Position numbers and translations under genes: made by a program. The notes beneath the pieces were generated by a model that had not been told where the DNA came from, did no database searches, and was given only the letters and a program-made list of their open reading frames with translations. This document shows, one piece after another, positions 1-5,111 of a DNA stretch of 8,192 nt (position 1 is its first letter; the number at the start of each line of letters is the position of its first letter). The stretch covers positions 1-8,192 of the forward strand of contig CAISLL010000020.1 of assembly GCA_903886165.1 (NCBI GenBank). Direction: 5' to 3'. Origin of the DNA: an uncultured beta proteobacterium. GTDB lineage: Bacteria; Pseudomonadota; Gammaproteobacteria; Burkholderiales; Burkholderiaceae_C.

Positions 1-2565
1 GCCGGCAGGCATGGCGATGCTGTCCATGGCGGTCCTGATGTCTGCCGATACCTCTCCGGCCGAGCGGCCAGACACGTTGCCGGTAATCGCCACTTCGCGT
101 GTCAGGTCGCGCCGGTTGATCTGGTTGCTGCCGGTGGACTCGGCCACGCGGGCCACCTGGTCGAGCCGCACCAGGCGCAGGCTGCCGTCACCTTGCTGCA
201 CCACGGTGAAGGGCAGGGCGTTCAGGTCTTGCACCTGATTGCGTGAATGCGGCGACAGGCGAACGTTCACGTCGTAGGTCTGGTCATCTGATGCGCGCCA
301 GTTGCCCACAGTCTGGCCGGCGACTAGGGTGCGCAAGCTGGCACCGATTTGTGCCACGCTCAAACCCAGGTCTGAGGCCACATCTCGTCTGACCTGCACG
401 TCCAGCGTCGGTTTGTCGGGTTTCAGACTGGAGTCCACATCCACCAGGCCCGGCACGGTGCGAATTTTTTCCAGTGCCAGCGCATTTAGCCGCGACAGTT
501 CGCCCATGTCGGCCCCCTGAATGGAAAACGCGATCTGCTTTTGTCCACCCACCGGGTCAAGCAAGCCGACATGGGTGACGGTGATGCCAGGCACCTCGCG
601 AAGACGCTGGCGCAACACCTTTGACATCTCGTCCACACTGCGCGTGCGTTGTTTGCGGTCAACCAGGCGGATGTAAATGCTGGCGTACATCTTGCCCTGC
701 GCGTTGCCGGTATTGATGGTGGTCAGGGTGTAGTTGACCTCGGGAAAGGCGCGAATGATGCCTTCGACCTGGCGCGCGCGCGCTTCTGTCACTTCCAGTG
801 ACGAGCCGACCGGGGTGTGGAATGTCAGGTTGGTTTCTGAAAAGTCTGACTTGGGCACAAACTCGGTGCCCAACAATGGCACCATGAAGAGGCTGCTGAC
901 GAAAATCACCACGGCCAGGACAACCGTGCCCAGCTTGTGCGCCAATGCCCAGCGCAAAATGCGCTGATACACATCCACCAGTGCGTCGGTGCCCGAATCA
1001 AACAACGCGGTGACGCGGCCAATGCTCTTGTCATACAGCGATGTCGGCGCTTGGTGCTTGCCATGGGCTTCGATGCTGGGGTCGTGCCAGATGCTGGAGA
1101 GCATGGGGTCAAGTGTGAAACTGACAAACATCGAAATCAGCACCGCCGCCACAATCGTCAAGCCGAATTCATGGAAAAACTTGCCGATGATGCCGCCCAT
1201 GAAACCAATCGGCAAAAACACCGCCACGATGGACAAGGTGGTGGCAAACACCGCCAAGCCAATTTCACGGGTGCCGTCCATCGACGCCTGGTAAGCGCTT
1301 TTGCCCATTTGCACATGGCGCACGATGTTTTCGCGCACCACAATCGCGTCGTCAATCAGCAGGCCGACACACAGGCTAAGCGCCATCATGGTGATCATGT
1401 TGACGGTAAAGCCCAGCAGGTTCATGAAGAAAAAAGTGCCGATCAATGCAATTGGCAGGGTCAGGCCGGTGATGACCGTGGAGCGCCATGAATTCAAAAA
1501 CAAAAACACAATCAGCACGGTGAGAAGCGCGCCCTCGAAAAGGGTTTGCCGCACGTTAGCCACCGACACGCGGATTTGCCGCGAACCATCGGTGATTTGG
1601 GCCAACTTGATGCCGGGTGGCAACTGTTTTTGCAACTCTGCCAGGGTCTTGTTGAGGCCATCCACCACCGCGATGGTGTTTTCGTCCTGCGATTTCTGCA
1701 CGTTCAGCAACAATGTGCGCTGGCCGTTGTAAAGCGCCAGGCTTTCAATTTCCTGGGCGCCGTCCTTCACCTCGGCCACCTGATCCACCCGCACCGGCAC
1801 GCCATTTTTGCGGGTGATGATGATGCGCCCAAAGTCTTCCGGGCGCTGCACCCGCGCGGCGATCTGGATCACCCGCTCTTGTGCGCTGGAGCGGATGCTG
1901 CCCACCGGGTAGTCCTGACTTTCATTGCGCACGGCGCTGGCCACCTGTTCGGGCGTGATGCCTAGCGAAGCCAGCGCCTGCGGATTCAGGTAGATGTTGA
2001 TTTCGCGCTTGCTGCCGCCCACGAGCGCCACCGAGCCGACGCCGCGCACGTTCTCAAGGCGCTTTTTCAGGCTTTGCTCGGCCCAGTTCGTGAGCTCGAC
2101 GGCGCTCGAACCCTGCCCGCTGACGCCATCTGGCAACGCCGCCACCGACCAGATGGCCCGACTTGATGGGTCAAACCGCAGCACGCGTGGCTCCTTGACT
2201 TCATCACGCAGGGTGGGGCGGATGGACGCCACTTTCTCACGTACATCGTCGGCGGCTTTGCGCCCATCCATGTGCAGGCCAAATTCGATGATGACGACTG
2301 ACTGACCTTCATAGGAACGCGAGGTGAGGGCATTGATGCCTGCGATGGCGTTCACGCCCTCTTCAATTTTTCTGGTGACTTCGCTTTCGATGATTTCAGG
2401 CGATGCGCCGGGGTAATCAGTGCTGATCACCACCACCGGAAAATCGATGTTGGGAAACTGGTCAACCTGCAATCTCTGGATGGAAAAGAGCCCCAGTACC
2501 ACCAGGGCCAGCATCACCATGGTGGCAAACACCGGGTTGCCCAGACTGACGCGGGTGAACCACAT
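1..2565 (-). CDS. RND-family multidrug efflux pump, inner-membrane permease subunit (HAE1/AcrB type), 3' end cut by window edge
   Basis: Proton-driven inner-membrane transporter that would take substrates from the periplasm or outer leaflet and export them through a tripartite complex with the adjacent adaptor. The frame stays open for 855 codons from ATG at 2563-2565 to base 1; AcrB-type pumps have about 1030-1050 residues, so roughly 190 are missing. Visible parts: TM1 at about residues 11-29, first porter domain with the family-like run FPVVVISTDYPGASPE, then TM2-TM6. TM4 carries VGLLIDDAIVV with Asp405/Asp406, equivalent to the proton-relay AcrB Asp407/Asp408. TM7 is followed by the second porter domain, ending near MPAG. 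TM8-TM12, with the partner Lys and Thr of the proton relay, lie outside the window. The start is fixed by an in-frame TAG immediately upstream and an AGGGAG Shine-Dalgarno. The Asp-Asp pair and general sequence favour a drug-type (HAE1) rather than heavy-metal (CusA/CzcA) pump; the actual substrates cannot be read from sequence. Confidence 0.96.
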   Translation of the reverse strand, partial: MWFTRVSLGNPVFATMVMLALVVLGLFSIQRLQVDQFPNIDFPVVVISTDYPGASPEIIESEVTRKIEEGVNAIAGINALTSRSYEGQSVVIIEFGLHMDGRKAADDVREKVASIRPTLRDEVKEPRVLRFDPSSRAIWSVAALPDGVSGQGSSAVELTNWAEQSLKKRLENVRGVGSVALVGGSKREINIYLNPQALASLGITPEQVASAVRNESQDYPVGSIRSSAQERVIQIAARVQRPEDFGRIIITRKNGVPVRVDQVAEVKDGAQEIESLALYNGQRTLLLNVQKSQDENTIAVVDGLNKTLAELQKQLPPGIKLAQITDGSRQIRVSVANVRQTLFEGALLTVLIVFLFLNSWRSTVITGLTLPIALIGTFFFMNLLGFTVNMITMMALSLCVGLLIDDAIVVRENIVRHVQMGKSAYQASMDGTREIGLAVFATTLSIVAVFLPIGFMGGIIGKFFHEFGLTIVAAVLISMFVSFTLDPMLSSIWHDPSIEAHGKHQAPTSLYDKSIGRVTALFDSGTDALVDVYQRILRWALAHKLGTVVLAVVIFVSSLFMVPLLGTEFVPKSDFSETNLTFHTPVGSSLEVTEARARQVEGIIRAFPEVNYTLTTINTGNAQGKMYASIYIRLVDRKQRTRSVDEMSKVLRQRLREVPGITVTHVGLLDPVGGQKQIAFSIQGADMGELSRLNALALEKIRTVPGLVDVDSSLKPDKPTLDVQVRRDVASDLGLSVAQIGASLRTLVAGQTVGNWRASDDQTYDVNVRLSPHSRNQVQDLNALPFTVVQQGDGSLRLVRLDQVARVAESTGSNQINRRDLTREVAITGNVSGRSAGEVSADIRTAMDSIAMPAG

Positions 2566-3702
2566 CTAGTTGACTCCCTGGGCAGGCAGGGCAGTGGTCA
2601 CCAGAGTGCCCGGGCGAAGGCTGCCGACAGTGCCGTCGATCACCACGCTGCCCTCTGGCAAACCTGTGACCGCCACCCTTGACGCACCGGCTGCGTCACC
2701 GCGTGGCCCCAGCGTCACGTTCACATGCTGCACCCGGTTGTCACGCACCATCTGCACGTAAGGCTGCGGCTTGTCGGTGCGCACGGCGCTCAGGGGCAGG
2801 GTCAGTGCGTTGATGGTTCCCACGTGCAGGGTGCCTTGGGCAAACAGGCCATGGCGCAGGTGGGCTTCTGGTGTCAGCTGCAAATAGGCCAGCACGGCAC
2901 GGCTGGTGGCAGCAGGGTTGATACGGACGACCTTCGCCTGAATGGTGTCGGCCGAGCCGTCCAGCGAGAGCAGGGCCATCTGGCCGATTTTGACTTTCAG
3001 TGAGTCCGCAGCGTTCAGGCTGGCTTCCAGCTCCAACTGGCGATTGTCAATGATCTCCAGCACACGCGTATCCACCGCCACACGTTCACCACCTTGCACC
3101 ATACGCTGAGAAATCTGCCCGGCAATCGGTGCGCGCAACACGGTGTCATCCAGTGTCTTGGTGGCCAGGTCGGCACCCGACTGTGCAGCGGCAAAATTTG
3201 CCTTGGCCGCGGCCAGGTTGGCTTGTGAGGATTCGAGTGCGGTGCTGGAAATAAAGCCCTGCGCCACCAGCGCCCGGTTGTTGTCAAAACTGCGCTCGGC
3301 AATGTCAACTTGCGCCTGGGCCGCCGCTGCCTGCTGGCCTGCCTGGCGCACACGGGCATTTGATTCGGTGGGGTCAATGCGGGCCAGCACCTGGCCGGCA
3401 CGCACGCTATCGCCTTCCCGCACGGTGAGGTTTTGCAGCTCACCCGGGACGCGGGCCTTGACCCATGCGGTGTTTGCAGCCTTGACCGGGCCTGAAATGG
3501 ACACGCCTTGTTCCAGCTCTAGTGTTTTAACCAGGACCAGATCACCGGCCGTCAGCGCCATGCTGATCTCTGTCTTTTGTGCCGCATGCTGGGCGTCCAG
3601 TGCGGCCTGGCGGGATTTTCTGGCAGACAGTGTGCGAACAGTGCCTGCGGCCAGCAAGGCCAGCACCAGGCCGGTGGTGGCCCATTTCATCCAGGGTTTC
3701 AT
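2566..3702 (-). CDS. RND efflux periplasmic adaptor subunit (membrane fusion protein, HlyD/AcrA-like)
   Basis: Periplasmic adaptor that links an RND pump to an outer-membrane channel. The 378-residue product is a normal length for the family. Residues about 7-22 form a hydrophobic N-terminal segment (GLVLALLAAG) with no lipobox cysteine, so it is probably anchored by an uncleaved signal segment or secreted rather than lipidated as AcrA is. A first biotinyl-lipoyl half-motif lies near residues 82-110 (VPGELQNLTVREGDSVRAGQ). An Ala/Gln-rich alpha-hairpin covers about 112-185, and the second lipoyl half is near 188-218 (LRAPIAGQISQRMVQGGERV). The beta-barrel and membrane-proximal domains follow. 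Its ATG overlaps the TetR stop (ATGA, 3699-3702) and no good Shine-Dalgarno is visible, so translation is probably coupled to the repressor gene. The TAG stop abuts the pump ATG. The family assignment is secure; the exact pump subfamily is not. Confidence 0.94.
   Translation of the reverse strand: MKPWMKWATTGLVLALLAAGTVRTLSARKSRQAALDAQHAAQKTEISMALTAGDLVLVKTLELEQGVSISGPVKAANTAWVKARVPGELQNLTVREGDSVRAGQVLARIDPTESNARVRQAGQQAAAAQAQVDIAERSFDNNRALVAQGFISSTALESSQANLAAAKANFAAAQSGADLATKTLDDTVLRAPIAGQISQRMVQGGERVAVDTRVLEIIDNRQLELEASLNAADSLKVKIGQMALLSLDGSADTIQAKVVRINPAATSRAVLAYLQLTPEAHLRHGLFAQGTLHVGTINALTLPLSAVRTDKPQPYVQMVRDNRVQHVNVTLGPRGDAAGASRVAVTGLPEGSVVIDGTVGSLRPGTLVTTALPAQGVN
2574..2579 (-). promoter_or_regulatory. 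Shine-Dalgarno of the RND pump gene
   Basis: AGGGAG on the minus strand lies eight bases before the pump ATG, inside the last codons of the adaptor gene. The adaptor stop (TAG, 2566-2568) and the pump ATG are contiguous, so terminating ribosomes could restart directly. This supports coupled, near-stoichiometric synthesis of the two subunits and fixes the pump start. Confidence 0.7.
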
Positions 3703-4400
3703 GTCGGGTGAGATTGGTTGGAGGTGAGTGAATGGGGTGTTTCGGCACCGAAGCCGTGCATCAGCATGTCAAGTTGTGCGTTCAGGTATTTCTGCGGGTC
3801 AAGCGGCTGGTGGTTGGTGCAGCAACTGCCCAATGAATGTCGCCACATTGCCAGAAACAGCATGGGTGCCAGCACCAGGTAGACACCGTAGGTAATGTCC
3901 ATGGGGCGGAACTCAGCGCTTGCCACTCCGCGTTGCAGGATGCGCTCGATCAGGGTGTTGCCAGGCTGAATCACCTCGGTCTGATAGAACTTGGCCAGTT
4001 CCGGGAAGTTGTGGGCCTCGCTCATCATGAGTTTGGGAATGCCGCTGGCCTTGGTGGAGCCAATGCGCTCCCACCAGTTGAACAGGCAATAACGCAACAT
4101 GTCGCGGGTGCTGCCTTCAAAGCGTTCAATCTCGTCGTTCCATTGCGCAAATCGACCCGAAAGGTTCTCGCGTACCACCGCCTTGAAGAGTTCTTCCTTG
4201 CTGGAAAAATACAGAAATAGCGTGCCTTTGGACACCCCGGCGCGCTGTGCCACTTCTTCCACCCGGGTTGCCGCGTACCCTTTTTCCACAAACAGGTCCA
4301 GCGCTGCGGCCAGCAACTCCCCGGGGCGGGCATCTTTGCGGCGTGACCGGCGTATGGGGCCATCGGCTTGCGTGCGAGGTAGCGTGTCGGAATCGGGCAT
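3699..4400 (-). CDS. TetR/AcrR-family transcriptional repressor of the efflux operon
   Basis: Dimeric DNA-binding repressor that would be released from its operator by a ligand, probably a pump substrate (inferred). The product has 233 residues, slightly long for the family because of a basic N-terminal extension (RRSRRKDARPGE, about 17-28). The TetR_N helix-turn-helix is clear at about residues 28-75: LLAAALDLFVEKGYAATRVE, then EVAQRAGVSKGTLFLYFSSK. The rest is the helical ligand-binding and dimerisation domain, containing an unusual adjacent pair Cys193-Cys194. It is the first gene of a minus-strand operon with the adaptor and RND pump, and overlaps the adaptor by four bases. ATG at 4398-4400 is the only sensible start upstream of the HTH, although no strong Shine-Dalgarno precedes it. 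The promoter and inverted repeat just upstream suggest autoregulation of the whole operon. The C-terminal subfamily (perhaps AefR-like) is uncertain. Confidence 0.94.
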   Translation of the reverse strand: MPDSDTLPRTQADGPIRRSRRKDARPGELLAAALDLFVEKGYAATRVEEVAQRAGVSKGTLFLYFSSKEELFKAVVRENLSGRFAQWNDEIERFEGSTRDMLRYCLFNWWERIGSTKASGIPKLMMSEAHNFPELAKFYQTEVIQPGNTLIERILQRGVASAEFRPMDITYGVYLVLAPMLFLAMWRHSLGSCCTNHQPLDPQKYLNAQLDMLMHGFGAETPHSLTSNQSHPT

Positions 4401-4409
4401 GAAGTTAAT

Positions 4410-4428
4410 GACTGACAGGTTATTAGTC
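4410..4428. promoter_or_regulatory. Putative TetR-repressor operator (imperfect inverted repeat)
   Basis: A 19-base imperfect inverted repeat, GACTGA-N7-TTAGTC, with five of six arm positions pairing. It overlaps the -10 hexamer of the candidate tetR promoter and the expected transcription start, which is where a TetR-type autorepressor would block polymerase. Length and position fit the family; the identity of the bound protein is inferred from position only. Confidence 0.5.
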
Positions 4429-4453
4429 TATCTTTGGGTGCTCCTATTGTCAA
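4425..4453 (-). promoter_or_regulatory. Sigma70-like promoter of the tetR-adaptor-RND operon
   Basis: On the minus strand a perfect -35 TTGACA (4448-4453) is followed by a 17-base spacer and a -10 TAGACT (4425-4430, four of six matches to consensus). Transcription would start near 4418, giving a leader of only about 18 bases before the tetR ATG. The -35 sits in ATTGTCAAT, which read on the plus strand gives TTGTCA (4447-4452). That could serve as a back-to-back -35 for msrA, but the corresponding plus-strand -10 (TAAAGG, 4470-4475) is poor. Confidence 0.6.
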
Positions 4454-4543
4454 TCGGAAGGTCTACGCTTAAAGGCTTGCAATTATCAGGATGAAAGATT
4501 TTGGCTAGGATGAAATCCTTGCCCGAATTGGAAGCATTTCTTG

Positions 4544-4550
4544 AAAGGAA
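4544..4550 (+). promoter_or_regulatory. Shine-Dalgarno deciding the msrA start
   Basis: AAAGGAA lies with its last G nine bases before ATG 4558. It selects this ATG over in-frame upstream candidates (TTG 4501, ATG 4510), which would add a non-conserved 16-19 residue leader. Confidence 0.7.
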
Positions 4551-4557
4551 CCACCAC

Positions 4558-5100
4558 ATGAACCCAAACCATCAGACCATTACCCTGGGTGGAGGCTGCT
4601 TCTGGTGTACAGAAGCGGTGTTTGTGCGTGTGAACGGTGTGCTGGATGTGGAGTCAGGCTATTGCAACGGGCAGATCATTGACCCCGGCTACGAGCAGGT
4701 GTGCAGCGGGCGCACCGGCCATGCCGAGGTGGTCAAGCTGGTTTACGACCCGGCGCGGGTCAGCACCCGCGAGCTGCTGGAAATTTTCTTTGTGATCCAC
4801 GACCCGACCACGCTGAACGCCCAGGGCAATGACCAGGGCACGCAATACCGCAGCGGCATTTACTTCAGCACACCGGATCAGCAAGAAGTGGCACTGGCGG
4901 TGATTGAAGAACTCAAGCAAAGTGGTGTGTACTCACGACCCATCGTCACCGAGGTGCTGCCGCAAGCCAACTATTGGTCGGCCGAGTCCTATCACCAGGA
5001 TTTCTTTGCGAGCAACCCGGCTCATGGGTATTGCATGGCAGTGGCGGCGCCTAAAGTGGCCAAGTTTCGCAAGACATTCGCACGTTTGGCGCACGACTGA
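4558..5100 (+). CDS. msrA: Peptide-methionine (S)-S-oxide reductase MsrA
   Basis: Reduces the S-epimer of methionine sulfoxide, free or in oxidised proteins, back to methionine, with recycling by thioredoxin; no signal peptide is seen, so it is cytoplasmic. The 180-residue product is a typical stand-alone MsrA. The catalytic motif GGCFWCTEAVF holds nucleophile Cys14 and acid Glu19. Further family signatures are YEQVCSGRTGHAEVV (45-59), HDPTTLNAQGNDQGTQYRS (81-99) and YHQDFF (145-150). A C-terminal Cys159 in HGYC followed by APKVAKFRK is the expected resolving-cysteine region. Extra cysteines are Cys17, Cys36 (in SGYCNG, where many homologues have GYAGG or GYTGG) and Cys49. There is no MsrB domain. 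The gene diverges from the efflux operon and converges on the DUF3141 gene with an 11-base gap. No convincing promoter of its own was found; the region 4454-4543 probably contains it. Confidence 0.97.
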   Translation: MNPNHQTITLGGGCFWCTEAVFVRVNGVLDVESGYCNGQIIDPGYEQVCSGRTGHAEVVKLVYDPARVSTRELLEIFFVIHDPTTLNAQGNDQGTQYRSGIYFSTPDQQEVALAVIEELKQSGVYSRPIVTEVLPQANYWSAESYHQDFFASNPAHGYCMAVAAPKVAKFRKTFARLAHD

Positions 5101-5111
5101 TTTTTGAAACG

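Noticed and set aside
937..1965. Several plus-strand open frames of 100-184 codons across the RND pump gene
   Set aside because: They are antisense to a continuous, family-recognisable pump frame, overlap one another in different frames and show no domain or ribosome-binding site.
1..2565. A heavy-metal (CusA/CzcA-type) RND pump
   Set aside because: The TM4 motif with the Asp405-Asp406 pair (LIDDAIVV) and the porter sequence are of the drug-exporting HAE1 type. The adaptor also lacks metal-binding His/Met clusters.
3143..3727. A 194-codon plus-strand frame over the adaptor gene
   Set aside because: It is antisense to a clear HlyD/AcrA-like adaptor. The Ala/Ser-rich translation mirrors the adaptor's Ala/Gln-rich hairpin codons.
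4508..4518. Short hairpin GGAT-GAA-ATCC in the msrA leader as a regulatory element
   Set aside because: A four-base stem with a three-base loop is too weak and too common to support a riboswitch or attenuator.
4501..4557. An upstream msrA start at TTG 4501 or ATG 4510
   Set aside because: The extra leader has no MsrA-like sequence, whereas ATG 4558 has a good Shine-Dalgarno and places GCFWC at the usual distance from the N-terminus.
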